DNA of 57,455 nucleotides from Synergistaceae bacterium (GCA_031267575.1 JAIRYN010000009.1:1-57455); one strand, 5' to 3'. Positions 33,499 through 42,741 are shown, counted from the first letter of the stretch. Translations and numbers: made by a program. The notes: generated by a model not told the origin, from the letters alone.

Positions 33499-34338
33499 AT
33501 GAAACTTCGTGTGGGAATTTTTCAAATCGACGTCACAATCGGTGATGTGGCGGCCAACAGACACAAGGTCGAACACTGGATGGAGACGCGTTATGTCCCC
33601 TCAGATCTGCCAACGGCCATCGTCGTCCCTGAACTGTGGACGACCGGATACCGCCTTGACAAGGCGGCTGAACTAGCTGACGCGGAAGGCTGTGAGACGG
33701 CGGAGTTTTTAGGGAGCCTTGCCAAGCGTTACGGTGTGTGGTTCACAGGAGGCAGCGTTCTAGCGTCGGTCAAAACGCCGTCAGGCACGAGCGGTTACGC
33801 TAACCGTGGACAAGTTATCTCACCCGACGGAAAGCTGGCGCGAAACTATGACAAGGCCCACCTTATCCGACTGATGGAAGAGGACAAATATTTTATCGCG
33901 GGGCGCGAGCCGTCACTATTTGAACTCCACACGTCCGACGGGATAGGCGGAACAGGGGTGAAAGCCGGCAACGTGACCTGTTACGACATCCGCTTCTGTG
34001 AGTGGCTGAGAGGATACGCGCTGAAGGGCGTAGAGGTTCTCTTCGTCGCGTCGCAGTGGCCGGCTGCCCGCGCGTCGCATTGGAACGCGCTTCTAAGGGC
34101 TCGCGCCATCGAGAATCAAATGTTCGTCGTCGCCTGCAACCGCGCAGGAACCTCCGACGGAACCGCTTTCGGTGGGGAATCCGCCGTCATTGACCCCTAC
34201 GGAGAGCTTCTCTTCAAGGCCGGCAAAGAAGAAGAGGCTGCCTTCACCGTTATCGAAACCTCCAGAGCGTCTGAGTTCCGCAAGTTCTTGACCGTCTTCG
34301 ACGACCGAGTGCCCGAAATCTACAAGGGACTTCTATAG
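33499..34338 (+). CDS. Nitrilase-family carbon-nitrogen hydrolase
   Basis: The 279-residue protein has the Glu-Lys-Cys triad in context: VVPELWTTGYRL (Glu), NYDKAHLIRLMEED (Lys), NVTCYDIRFCEW (Cys). Sequence style fits the omega-amidase/YafV-like branch, which hydrolyses amides such as ketoglutaramate. A substrate cannot be assigned. The spacer after the DUF2848 gene is an A/T-rich run of AGATT-type repeats, and AAAGGACC precedes the ATG. Confidence 0.9.
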   Translation: MKLRVGIFQIDVTIGDVAANRHKVEHWMETRYVPSDLPTAIVVPELWTTGYRLDKAAELADAEGCETAEFLGSLAKRYGVWFTGGSVLASVKTPSGTSGYANRGQVISPDGKLARNYDKAHLIRLMEEDKYFIAGREPSLFELHTSDGIGGTGVKAGNVTCYDIRFCEWLRGYALKGVEVLFVASQWPAARASHWNALLRARAIENQMFVVACNRAGTSDGTAFGGESAVIDPYGELLFKAGKEEEAAFTVIETSRASEFRKFLTVFDDRVPEIYKGLL

Positions 34339-34359
34339 ACTAGACTGTAGAAGTCCCTT
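34324..34359 (+). terminator. Terminator after the amidase
   Basis: AAGGGACTTCTA and TAGAAGTCCCTT form a 12-bp stem overlapping the last codons, followed by TATC. Confidence 0.8.
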
Positions 34360-34513
34360 TATCATAGAAATTTTTATTGCTGATTCTCCAGTCTACGCTC
34401 TCTTACGCTTTCTTATTATCCCTTATGTTTCCTCACGTTTCCTTATGCTCTTTGATGCTTTCTCATTATTACTTATTATTCCTTAGGAATTTATTATGCT
34501 TTCTTAGGATTTA

Positions 34514-35614
34514 TTACGCTTTCGGCTTGAATTTTTTGCCCAGGGCGTCAGCCGCTAACAGACCGTAATAAACCTCTTCGGGCGTCACCGTGACGGTGAG
34601 ATTGCCCATGGTGTCACTGGGAGCGCAGGCGAGTTTTGCCGCTTCCTTCAGTTTCTCGTGATCGATGGTCTGGATGCCCAGATCCGCCAGGGTCACGGGG
34701 AGTCCCACCGAAACGCAGAAGCGGACGACGGCCTCGATCTCGCTTTCGGGATAGTCTTCCAGAACAAGCTGAGTGAGTGTGCCGAACGCGACTTTCTCAC
34801 CGTGATAATAGGCATGGGTCTCGTGAATGGCGGTTAGGCCGTTGTGAATGGCGTGGGCTCCAGCCAACCCGCCGCTCTCGAAGCCGAGTCCCGAAAGAAG
34901 CGTATTGGCCTCGATGATGTTCTCCAGCGCTGTAGTTCTCGCGCCTGCCTCGACGGCGAGCTTCGCCTTCAAGCCCTGTTTGAAGAGCGTGTCGAGGCAC
35001 AGCTTGGCAAGAGCCAGAGCCGCCATGGACGCTTTACCCCCCACGCAGTTGTCCGCTTCTTTTTGCGCGGCGGACTTGGCCTCGAAATATGTGGCCAGCG
35101 CGTCGCCCATGCCGGACACCAACAGCCGCGCCGGAGCCTTGGCAATGATATCCGAGTCCACCAAAATCACGTTAGGGTTCGCGGGCAGGAACAAGTAGGA
35201 CTCGAAAACCCCCTCCGGAGTATACAGAACAGACAGGGCGCTACACGGGGCGTCCGTCGCGGCTATCGTGGGAACGATCACCACGGGCAGCTTCGAGTAA
35301 AAACCAGTCGCTTTCGCCGTGTCAAGCAGTTTTCCTCCTCCAACACCCACGATGACGTCGGCTTTATTCTCGGTGGCGGCCGCCTTGACGCGGTCAACTT
35401 CATTCCGGCTGCACTCTCCATTGAACTCGATGAACGCGTATTCAAGGGATTTCGCCTTCAATCCCTTTTCGATATCTCCACCCACCCGCCCGATGCCTGA
35501 TTTGGTGATGAGAATGAGCGCTTTCTTTCCGAGCTTTTCAAAATAATCCCCCAGTTGCTCGATAGCTCCAGGTCCCTGAATATAGCGGCTAGGACTCGCT
35601 AAAACCTTAATCAT
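34514..35614 (-). CDS. gldA: Glycerol dehydrogenase
   Basis: The 366-residue iron/zinc-containing dehydrogenase has the NAD motif GVGGGKLLDTAKA, VPTIAATDAPCSALSV, GMGDALATYFEAK with metal ligands, GAHAIHNGLTAI and HGEKVAFGTL. These are GldA signatures. It interconverts glycerol and dihydroxyacetone, and some members also reduce methylglyoxal or hydroxyacetone toward 1,2-propanediol. It is the last gene of the minus-strand microcompartment run, separated from fucO by an AT-rich repeat tract. Confidence 0.93.
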   Translation of the reverse strand: MIKVLASPSRYIQGPGAIEQLGDYFEKLGKKALILITKSGIGRVGGDIEKGLKAKSLEYAFIEFNGECSRNEVDRVKAAATENKADVIVGVGGGKLLDTAKATGFYSKLPVVIVPTIAATDAPCSALSVLYTPEGVFESYLFLPANPNVILVDSDIIAKAPARLLVSGMGDALATYFEAKSAAQKEADNCVGGKASMAALALAKLCLDTLFKQGLKAKLAVEAGARTTALENIIEANTLLSGLGFESGGLAGAHAIHNGLTAIHETHAYYHGEKVAFGTLTQLVLEDYPESEIEAVVRFCVSVGLPVTLADLGIQTIDHEKLKEAAKLACAPSDTMGNLTVTVTPEEVYYGLLAADALGKKFKPKA

Positions 35615-35624
35615 AATTTCCCCT

Positions 35625-35825
35625 CCTTATAATAATTAATAGTGATTGATCATAATTAATAAGAATTGATGGTGATTGATAACAATTAATCATAATTAAT
35701 AATAATCGATCACGATTGATAGCGATTAATTATGACTAATAATAATTTAATCATGATTAGTATCGATTTATCATTATTAATAGTCATTTATCATGATTAA
35801 TCATAATTGATTATGATTAATGATC
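35625..35825. repeat. Degenerate AT-rich repeat tract
   Basis: The gap between gldA and fucO consists of irregular copies of words such as ATTAATCATAATTGAT, about 10-12 bp apart, many mutually complementary. No gene. It could act as bent DNA or form long imperfect hairpins, and it marks slippage. Confidence 0.75.
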
Positions 35826-35829
35826 GAAA

Positions 35830-36987
35830 TTAAAACGCTTCTTTATAGAGAGCGAGCAAGTCAGCCTCCGTGACGCTCCGTGGGTTGCCAGGGGTGCAGA
35901 CGTCCTGGAACGCGGCGGCGGCCAGCGCGGGAAGGTCTTCCTCCTTCACTCCCAGCTCACGCAGCTTCTCCGGCACACCCACATCGAGTGAGAGCTGACG
36001 CACGGCCGCGACGGTAGCCTCCCGCGCCTCCTCCAGGGACATCTCGTCGATTCCGAGCACGTTTATAGCGCGTCCGATCTCCCGGAACTTTTCACCGCAG
36101 GCGGGCGCGTTGAAAGCCATCACATAGGGAAGCAGGAGCGCGTTGGCAACGCCGTGGGGAATGTCGTAAAATCCCCCCAGTGGGTGTCCCATGCCGTGAA
36201 CCGCGCCAAGTCCCACGTTTGAATACCCCATCCCGGCGACATACTGCCCTAGGGCCATTTGTTCGGCCGCCTTGGGATTGTTGTCGAGGACGGAAGCTCG
36301 GAGATTGGCCGCAATGAGCTGAATCGCCTTGAGTTCCACCATGTCGGAAAGTTCCCAGGCTCCTTGGGTGATGTATCCCTCTATAGCGTGAGTGAGGGCG
36401 TCCATTCCGGTGGCCGCCTTCAAGCCTTTGGGCATGGAAGCCATCAGCTCCGAGTCCACGATGGAGAGAATCGGGATGTCGTGAGGATCGACGCAAACGA
36501 ACTTTCGACGCTTGGCCACGTCGGTGATGACGTAGTTGATCGTGACCTCGGACGCCGTGCCTGCTGTCGTCGGAATCGCGATGATCGGTACGCTTTTCTT
36601 CTTTGTGGGGGCGACGCCCTCCAGGGAAAGCACGTCACCATACTCTGGATTGTTGATGATGATCCCGATGGCTTTGGCCGTGTCCATGGGTGAACCACCA
36701 CCCACCGCCACCAGGCAATCCGCCGCGGCTTCTTTGTACGCCTTCACTCCGGCCTGGACATTCTCGACCGTGGGGTTTTGTTTGATATCGTCGAAAATTT
36801 CATAGGCAATACCCGCGCCCTTCAAGATATCCTCGACTTTCGTCGCGACCTTGGCCTTGATCAGATCCTTATCGGTCACGAAAAGAACTTTTTTGAATCC
36901 TCTGGCTTTGATCTCGTCTGGAAGAACGGAAACAGCCCCTCCGCCAAAATACGACATTTCATTCAATACCATACGTTGAGTCACCAT
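35830..36987 (-). CDS. fucO: Lactaldehyde reductase (1,2-propanediol oxidoreductase)
   Basis: The 385-residue iron-dependent alcohol dehydrogenase follows the FucO sequence closely: RMVLNEMSYFGGGAV, AVGGGSPMDTAKAIGII, TTAGTASEVTINYVITD, RRKFVCVDPHDIP, GMDALTHAIEGYIT, LGQYVAGMGYSNVGLG and HGMGHPLGGFYDIPHGVANA. FucO reduces lactaldehyde to 1,2-propanediol with NADH. Its place between pduL and gldA is where PduQ normally sits, so it may double as propanal reductase. The metal ligands (His and Asp) are intact. Confidence 0.93.
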   Translation of the reverse strand: MVTQRMVLNEMSYFGGGAVSVLPDEIKARGFKKVLFVTDKDLIKAKVATKVEDILKGAGIAYEIFDDIKQNPTVENVQAGVKAYKEAAADCLVAVGGGSPMDTAKAIGIIINNPEYGDVLSLEGVAPTKKKSVPIIAIPTTAGTASEVTINYVITDVAKRRKFVCVDPHDIPILSIVDSELMASMPKGLKAATGMDALTHAIEGYITQGAWELSDMVELKAIQLIAANLRASVLDNNPKAAEQMALGQYVAGMGYSNVGLGAVHGMGHPLGGFYDIPHGVANALLLPYVMAFNAPACGEKFREIGRAINVLGIDEMSLEEAREATVAAVRQLSLDVGVPEKLRELGVKEEDLPALAAAAFQDVCTPGNPRSVTEADLLALYKEAF

Positions 36988-37053
36988 CGAGTACCCCCCC
37001 TATGTTTGAAGTCTCGGGCTCCGCGAGCCCCGACTCCATATTTCTTCACACGA

Positions 37054-37686
37054 TCACACGATGATTTTACCCCAATCTCCGTTGACGATTCCTCCAGCGT
37101 TCGCTTCGTCCGTGTCGATGTGAATTTCGTCTGTGAACTCGCTCGATACCCGCAGCAACACTCCCCCAAACCTCAAAGGCCGCCGTCCTTCAAAGATCAA
37201 CGACACGGTTTGTTTATCCCGTAGCCCGTATTTTGCCGCGAATCCCAAAGAAAGGTGCACGTGGCGGAGCGCCGCGATGGCGCAAGCCCGCTCTATCCAC
37301 ACGCCGTTTTCTGGGTTCTCGATCACGACGGAGGCTGCCCCGGTCAGGTTGCCGGATTCGTTGACGGGGACAATCTCCCCAAGGGTAAAAGAGTCCGTCA
37401 ACGATATTTCCACCTGCGTCTCCTTCCTGACCGGTCCCAGAATACGCGCGCGCTCCAAGCGGCCCTTGCAGCCCCTTATCGTCACCGTCTCGTCGCAGGC
37501 GTATTGACCGGGCAAGAGGTTTTTTATCGGCGTGAGCGCGTGGCCCTTTCCAAAGAGCGTGTCCAAATCCTCCTGCGAAACGTGTACGTGCCTGTTCGAC
37601 ACCCCTACTTTCACGTAAGGACTGCCCATGTATTTATCGACGGCTCTTTTTACGGCCTCGCGCAACCTAGCGGAGTCTAGCGGCAT
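37054..37686 (-). CDS. pduL: Phosphate propanoyltransferase PduL
   Basis: The 210-residue protein shows the PduL pattern: VKVGVSNRHVHVSQEDLDTLFG (first zinc His pair), ARILGPVRKETQVEIS, and AALRHVHLSLGFAAKYGL (second His pair). It converts propionyl-CoA and phosphate to propionyl-phosphate inside the microcompartment, recycling CoA. The N-terminal helix (LREAVKRAVDKYMG) resembles an encapsulation peptide. Upstream is a decayed TnpB-element derivative, so the gene is separated from pduT by 178 bp. Confidence 0.95.
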   Translation of the reverse strand: MPLDSARLREAVKRAVDKYMGSPYVKVGVSNRHVHVSQEDLDTLFGKGHALTPIKNLLPGQYACDETVTIRGCKGRLERARILGPVRKETQVEISLTDSFTLGEIVPVNESGNLTGAASVVIENPENGVWIERACAIAALRHVHLSLGFAAKYGLRDKQTVSLIFEGRRPLRFGGVLLRVSSEFTDEIHIDTDEANAGGIVNGDWGKIIV

Positions 37687-37687
37687 G

Positions 37688-37864
37688 AAATCCGCCTGCT
37701 ACTGAAAACCTACACAAAAGTGTAATAGTCCAGATTTTTCTTTTAAGTCTGTAGTAGGCTTTCTGGACTTTGATACGCTGTTTGTATAGGTTCGCGAATT
37801 TTACAGCAGCAGGTTTCACCTTCTTTCTATAATTGATTTTTCGAAAGAAATTACGTTAATTATT
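37688..37864 (-). mobile_element. Internally deleted derivative of the TnpB element
   Basis: On the minus strand this reads like the element at 31.5-32.1 kb but with its middle deleted: the AGAAAGAAGGTGAAACCTGC word, CAAACAGCGTATCAAAGTCC, then AAAATCTGGACTATTACAC and TTTTGTGTAGGTTTTCAGTAG. It is therefore MITE-like. It lies between pduT and pduL in the operon. Confidence 0.75.
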
Positions 37865-38410
37865 CTAAAATAGGCTGGACAGGAGTTTCTTGTCCGGCCT
37901 GGCGATAACCGTCTTATTGACCAGCATCCCCTCGTCCGCGCGAATCGCCGCCGCCGCGTCCACCGCGCTTCGCACCGACGAGACGTCGCCGGAAAGAACA
38001 ACAAAACTTTTGCCGCCTATGCCTGTGCCGAGCCGGATATCGACGAGCTCCACCGGAGCGGCTTTCACCGCCGCGTCCGCCGCAATCAACGACGATGTTA
38101 CGGAAAAAAACTCCATTACGCCGATGGCCTCTATTTTATCTGGAATGCCCGCCATATTGACGGCCAAGATCACCTTAGGGTGAATTTTGGGGAGCACCAA
38201 GGATGACACAACAAATCCAGCGCCTTGGGCAACCCCGGTCTGGATCGATTTCTCGACGTTGGCGATCTGCCCATTAATAAGGATGTAGTATTTCCCAGGA
38301 CACGAGGCCTTCGCGGACATGAGATTGACGCTGGCGGCTTTCAGCATGGAATCCGCTACTTCTATGCCGCGGGCGATGCTGGAAAGCTCCATGAATCCGA
38401 TAGTGTTCAT
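37865..38410 (-). CDS. pduT: Tandem BMC-domain shell protein PduT
   Basis: The 181-residue protein has two BMC domains: IGFMELSSIARGIEVADSMLKAA... and IGVMEFFSVTSSLIAADAAVKAA. The loop SCPGKY carries the Cys that in PduT trimers ligates an Fe-S cluster at the pore. It would form a trimeric facet protein that moves electrons across the shell, probably with PduS, whose gene overlaps its start (TAATG). Confidence 0.93.
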   Translation of the reverse strand: MNTIGFMELSSIARGIEVADSMLKAASVNLMSAKASCPGKYYILINGQIANVEKSIQTGVAQGAGFVVSSLVLPKIHPKVILAVNMAGIPDKIEAIGVMEFFSVTSSLIAADAAVKAAPVELVDIRLGTGIGGKSFVVLSGDVSSVRSAVDAAAAIRADEGMLVNKTVIARPDKKLLSSLF

Positions 38411-39864
38411 TACGCGCCTCGTTTCGTTATTTCAATAACACTTCCGACCTCCACGACGACGCCGTCGATGGAGGCATGGACATTAGCGCTGACGCGCCCA
38501 TCCGCCTCCGCTATAAGCTGGCCCAGCGACACCCGGTCACCGACGTTCACGAGGGGGCGAGCCGGAGCGCCGATATGTTGTTTCACGGGTATCCGCACGC
38601 GATCAGGCGAAAGCTCAACGAAACCCTCCGCTTTTTTTTCATAAAGGCTCTGAAGTCCCATTCTCGCCATGATCTTGGGTGGCGCTATTTTTCTGTGCTT
38701 TCTCATCTCGTCAGGAACGAGCGGCGCTTCATGTTTTTTTTCATTCGCGTTTTTCGCGTGGCGAACGCCTGCCAGCAACTTTTTCACGTACTTATTGACC
38801 TGTCTCGGAGAAAGCCCCATTGGGCAGGCGAACGTCTCGCATACCCCGCACTCGCTGCATATCAGAGCTTCTTTAAGCGTTTCCAGCGCCGGGCTCTCCA
38901 ACACCGGGTTTTCGGCGGCGAAGTCCATCGCGGCCATGCAACGCATGATTCTATGCGGCCTCAGAGGGTGCCCTATGAGGTGTCGCGGGCATAGTTCTGT
39001 GCAGAACGAGCACTGAACGCAGGCTGACTTGGCCCTGTTCAACATCTTTCGCGTTGCCGTATCGTGTGTGCAGGCGTCAAAGTTACCCGAGGCGGGGATC
39101 ACGATAATGCCCGACGTGGTCTTCGTCACACACTTTGAGTTTATTGCTGAATTTCTTTCTGAATTTCTTCCCGGGTTTATTTCTGAGTTTATTTCTGAGT
39201 CGTTTAGGACGGTTCCCATCATGGGGCCGCCGTCGATGATCTTAAAACGCGCGAGCCCGCTGCCTCCACAGGCGTTCAGACATTCGGAAAACGACGTGCC
39301 CACCGGTACTTTCAACACCGTCGGACGCGCGACCTCTCCCGCTACCGTCAAGAATTTGTGCGTAACCGGACGACCGCTCAGGGCGTGATAGATATTCCAC
39401 ATCGTGGAGGAATTGGAGACGACGACCCCTACATCCAGAGGAATGCCCGACGGAGGAACCACGCGGCCCGTAACGTCGTACACGATCATCTGCTCGTCTC
39501 CCGCCGGGTAGTAATTGTCCAAAGGGAAAATTTCGACACTGGAGCCCAGATGAGCAATGGCGCCTCGGACACTGGCAATCTCCTTCTCGTTCACGGCCTT
39601 GATCGCGATGTGGATTTTGTTTGCCGAGACATGCTTCGCCACGGCGGACGCGGCCTCGACGATCTCGTCGGGATGGGTGTTTAGCAGGTATTTATCCGTC
39701 GCCAGCAGGGGCTCGCACTCTGCGGCGTTGACGAGCAGGACCTCCACCTTGCAGTCAAGTTTGATGTGCGTCGGAAACCCCGCGCCTCCCGCGCCGACGA
39801 CTCCGGCGTCTCTTACTCTATCGAGCAGGCTGGTCACGAGCGTATCTGCAGACGCGCTATACAA
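38410..39864 (-). CDS. pduS: PduS/RnfC-like cobalamin reductase
   Basis: The 484-residue flavoprotein begins with VRDAGVVGAGGAGFPTHIK (RnfC-type NADH-binding loop), then VNAAECEPLLATD, DNYYPAGDEQ, and two ferredoxin motifs (CVQCSFCTELCP and CSECGVCETFACP), then a C-terminal lipoyl-like domain. It reduces cobalamin for PduO. The region at about residues 210-240 has NSEINSEIN and NSERN repeats. The start is TTG 39864 overlapping the pduP stop; a GTG 10 codons later is an alternative. Confidence 0.92.
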   Translation of the reverse strand: MYSASADTLVTSLLDRVRDAGVVGAGGAGFPTHIKLDCKVEVLLVNAAECEPLLATDKYLLNTHPDEIVEAASAVAKHVSANKIHIAIKAVNEKEIASVRGAIAHLGSSVEIFPLDNYYPAGDEQMIVYDVTGRVVPPSGIPLDVGVVVSNSSTMWNIYHALSGRPVTHKFLTVAGEVARPTVLKVPVGTSFSECLNACGGSGLARFKIIDGGPMMGTVLNDSEINSEINPGRNSERNSAINSKCVTKTTSGIIVIPASGNFDACTHDTATRKMLNRAKSACVQCSFCTELCPRHLIGHPLRPHRIMRCMAAMDFAAENPVLESPALETLKEALICSECGVCETFACPMGLSPRQVNKYVKKLLAGVRHAKNANEKKHEAPLVPDEMRKHRKIAPPKIMARMGLQSLYEKKAEGFVELSPDRVRIPVKQHIGAPARPLVNVGDRVSLGQLIAEADGRVSANVHASIDGVVVEVGSVIEITKRGA

Positions 39865-41284
39865 TTCGGAACGAACCAGCCAGTACGCAGCGCCTCACCC
39901 GGCAGAAGGACAAAGGGGTCGTGGGTCCCTGACCGGTCGTGGTCGCGATTGTGAACGCGGTGGGACAATCCCCTCCATAGCCGATCGAGGCGAAAGACGG
40001 CGCGTTTTTCGTGAAAATCGTCGTTTCCATCATGCGAGCCATAACGCTCATGTGATGGATATTCGTGCTGTGAATAACGGCCGAGTGTCTGAAACCGTGC
40101 TCGGCTCGCAGAGAAGCGGCCAAGCCCTCCTCGAAGTCGGCGACACGCGTCATAGGCAGTATCGGCATCAACAATTCCTCCTGGACGAACGGGTGTTTCT
40201 CCGGTGTTTCCACAAGAATGATCCGCGCGTTCGCCGGTATCTTCATACCTATTTGCGAGAGGATATACTGGGGGCTTTTTCCCACCATCGCTCTTGAGGG
40301 GTTGCCGTTTTTGATGACCAGGGACAGCAGTTTATCGATATCCCGCGGGTTCTTCAGCTCGAAGGCCAGACCGCTTTCGAGCATGTGTTTTTTCAGTTCA
40401 TCGGCCACGCAGTTGACTACAAAAAGCTCCTTCTCCGCGATGCAGGTGAGGTTGTTGTCGAAGGAACAGCCCATGATGACGTCCAGGGCGGCTTTTCTCA
40501 GATCGGCGGTCTCGTCCACCAAAACGGGAGGATTGCCGGGTCCCGCGCCGACGGCGGGTTTTCCCGACGCCAGCGCCGCGTTTACGACGCCTGGTCCGCC
40601 TGTGGCCACGACCATTCTGATTTTGGGATGGCGTATTAATTTTTCGAGATTATTCATGCTGGGCTCCGTCAGGGTGACGACCAAGCCTCGCGGCGCTCCG
40701 AGTCTTTCGAGGGAACGGGCCACGAGGTTCACCGTGTGGAGGGTCGAACGCGCTGCGGTTGGGTGAGGCGCGAAAACGACGCCGTTGCCACCGGCGATCA
40801 TACAGATCGTGTTGTTGAAGACGGACGCGACGGGGTTGGTGGAGGGAGTGATGGCGGCTATGACGCCGAAGGGCGACAGCTCTTCCAGGGCCAGCCCATG
40901 ATCGCCGGTGATGGCGTTTACGCGGAAAAACTCCGGCCCCGGCGTCTTTTCCAGAGCGAGGCGTTTTTTGAGGATCTTGTCATCCACGCGCCCCATGCCT
41001 GTTTCTTCGAGAGCCATGATAGAAAGTTCCTTGATCGTCTTTGCGTCCAACAATTCTTTGCGCATTTCATTAATGATTCGGATGCGCTCCTCTAGTAAAA
41101 AATCCCACTGCCACGCGCGTTGAGCCTCGGTAGCGGCCTCCAGCGCGTCATCTACGGACTCGTAACCGTTTGTTCCAAGCTCTTTCGATTCGCCCGGTTC
41201 TAGTTGATTCAAGAGAGCCATTACTTTTTGCGTCACATCTCTGACGAGCGTTTCTCGTGTGCTCCCATCGACCAACGCGCTCAC
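39857..41284 (-). CDS. pduP: CoA-acylating propionaldehyde dehydrogenase
   Basis: The 475-residue enzyme has the acylating aldehyde dehydrogenase pattern: ITPSTNPVASVFNN, ATGGPGVVNAALASGKPAVGAGPGN, catalytic Cys in NNLTCIAEKE, and the C-terminal RRCVLAGSFRIV. An N-terminal helix (RETLVRDVTQKVMALLNQ) resembles an encapsulation peptide. It converts propanal to propionyl-CoA inside the shell. Its stop overlaps pduS. Two hairpins lie upstream at 41317-41362. Confidence 0.95.
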   Translation of the reverse strand: MSALVDGSTRETLVRDVTQKVMALLNQLEPGESKELGTNGYESVDDALEAATEAQRAWQWDFLLEERIRIINEMRKELLDAKTIKELSIMALEETGMGRVDDKILKKRLALEKTPGPEFFRVNAITGDHGLALEELSPFGVIAAITPSTNPVASVFNNTICMIAGGNGVVFAPHPTAARSTLHTVNLVARSLERLGAPRGLVVTLTEPSMNNLEKLIRHPKIRMVVATGGPGVVNAALASGKPAVGAGPGNPPVLVDETADLRKAALDVIMGCSFDNNLTCIAEKELFVVNCVADELKKHMLESGLAFELKNPRDIDKLLSLVIKNGNPSRAMVGKSPQYILSQIGMKIPANARIILVETPEKHPFVQEELLMPILPMTRVADFEEGLAASLRAEHGFRHSAVIHSTNIHHMSVMARMMETTIFTKNAPSFASIGYGGDCPTAFTIATTTGQGPTTPLSFCRVRRCVLAGSFRIV

Positions 41285-41316
41285 CTCGCAATATATATAT
41301 GTAAGATCAAACTGTC

Positions 41317-41362
41317 TTGGGGCTCTGCCCCAAACCTCGCATAAGGGCCTTGGGCCCTTATG
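41317..41362. terminator. Two adjacent GC-rich hairpins between pduO and pduP
   Basis: TTGGGGC, TCT, GCCCCAA (41317-41333) and CATAAGGGCC, TTG, GGCCCTTATG (41340-41362) are perfect stems of 7 and 10 bp. No T-run follows on the minus strand, so read-through is expected; they may set processing or dampen downstream expression. Confidence 0.65.
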
Positions 41363-41372
41363 AATCCCTTTT

Positions 41373-42380
41373 TTACCGATTTACCCAAGCGGTTAGGGCG
41401 GCTTCCGCTACGGTCACGTCCTCGTCCACGGTTCCGCCGCTCACGCCCACCGCGCCCACCACACGTCTGCCTGAGTCAGATCCAGAGAAAAGAGGGATTC
41501 CTCCACCGAAGACCACCAGGTTTGGATCCGACTGAAGGCCCCAGAGCATCGCCCCCGGTCGCGTTACCTCTGCGAGTTCTGCCGTCGGCAGCCTAAGTTG
41601 AGTCGCTGTGAAGGCTTTCTTTTGAGCCAGCCCAACGCTGACGGGCAAAACACCCTCCTGACGCGCGAAGAGCACCAGTTCTCCTCGCGAATCGCAAACA
41701 GCCATCGCCATGGGCACTCCCCCCTGCTCCGCCTTTTCCCGCATCGCGCGTAGAAGACGCTCCGCCACTTCAAGTCTCATGTCCATGTCTATCGTTGCCT
41801 CCTTTATTGTTCCCTCTTTTATTATTGCCTCTTTTATCGCTTTTTTTTCCAGCGCTTCGGACACGAGGTGGGTGATTCGCTCGATCTTTTCCTCGTAATC
41901 CGCCCATTCCGCCAGAGCAAAAACATAGTCCGACAATCGATTGATGACTTTGAGTTCTTCCGCATCCAGTTTTTCTTCGCGTCGGAGCGCAACGGCTTCT
42001 CGCTCTGCTCTTCTCAGGGTGGCGCGAGCCAAATGTAGGGCGCCCCCTGCTCGGCTTTCGCCCGGCGTGACGAAAGTATCAGGCATCGGCACGATTTGGC
42101 GCGTCGTCTCGATGCGCTTTTCGATGTCCGAGGCGGTGAGGAGCGGCCCTTTCAGGTTGTACAGGGAGATTCTGCCCATCAGACGCGTCATATCAGCCTG
42201 AAGCTCATGAATGGCCGGAGCCACAGCGACGGGGGCGAGGGCGCGCGCCAAACCCAGAGCGCTGTTTGCTTCGTCTATCGTGCCGTAAAGAGCGACCCGC
42301 CGCGCGTCTTTGGGAACTTTCGTGTTGTTTCCCAGGCGTGTCTCGCCTCCGTCGCCAGTTCTGGTGTAGACCCTACCCAC
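41373..42380 (-). CDS. pduO: PduO: ATP:cob(I)alamin adenosyltransferase with GlcG/HbpS domain
   Basis: The 335-residue fusion has a PduO-type adenosyltransferase at about residues 1-185 (YTRTGDGGETRLGNNTKVPKDA, RVALYGTIDEANSALG, INRLSDYVFALAEWAD) and a heme-binding-like GlcG/HbpS domain at about 210-335 (MAMAVCDSRGELVLFARQEG, GGGIPLF). It makes adenosylcobalamin, the cofactor of PduCDE. Between the domains, short duplications give IKEAIIKEGTIKEAT. The start is 1 bp after pduN. Confidence 0.95.
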   Translation of the reverse strand: MGRVYTRTGDGGETRLGNNTKVPKDARRVALYGTIDEANSALGLARALAPVAVAPAIHELQADMTRLMGRISLYNLKGPLLTASDIEKRIETTRQIVPMPDTFVTPGESRAGGALHLARATLRRAEREAVALRREEKLDAEELKVINRLSDYVFALAEWADYEEKIERITHLVSEALEKKAIKEAIIKEGTIKEATIDMDMRLEVAERLLRAMREKAEQGGVPMAMAVCDSRGELVLFARQEGVLPVSVGLAQKKAFTATQLRLPTAELAEVTRPGAMLWGLQSDPNLVVFGGGIPLFSGSDSGRRVVGAVGVSGGTVDEDVTVAEAALTAWVNR

Positions 42381-42381
42381 G

Positions 42382-42741
42382 TTAGAGGACCTCTTTTCTG
42401 TTCACGAGGATCTCTTTTCTGTTCACGTCTCTGTTCACCAGGATCTCTTTTCCATTCACGTCGGTTTGATCAATGATACCGATGATCGCCTCGTCCACCG
42501 GAGAATCGCGATCCTCCGAGGACGCGTTACGCGCGGACGAACCGGACGAATACAAGACGAACTCTCCCACGCCGACCCCCACGAGATCCACAGCGATAGT
42601 GAACTCTCCGCTTCCCGCGAACGGGATCAGCGAACCGTCTGGGCTTGGTTTGAGCTGTTGGACGATGAGGAGCTTATGCCCCGTCAGTCGCTCATGTTTT
42701 GGTACGGCGACGACCGAGCCTACGACTTTGCCCAGCTTCAC
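42382..42741 (-). CDS. pduN: BMC pentameric vertex protein PduN/EutN
   Basis: The family core is LGKVVGSVVAVPKHERLTGHKLLIV, then AVDLVGVGVGEFVLYSSGSSAR and DEAIIGIID, matching EutN/CcmL vertex proteins that close shell corners. I start at GTG 42741 (overlapping the upstream BMC stop as GTGA); the longer frame adds a meaningless leader. The C terminus is extended by a repeated VNRKEILV-type sequence from 12-24 bp duplications. Confidence 0.93.
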   Translation of the reverse strand: MKLGKVVGSVVAVPKHERLTGHKLLIVQQLKPSPDGSLIPFAGSGEFTIAVDLVGVGVGEFVLYSSGSSARNASSEDRDSPVDEAIIGIIDQTDVNGKEILVNRDVNRKEILVNRKEVL

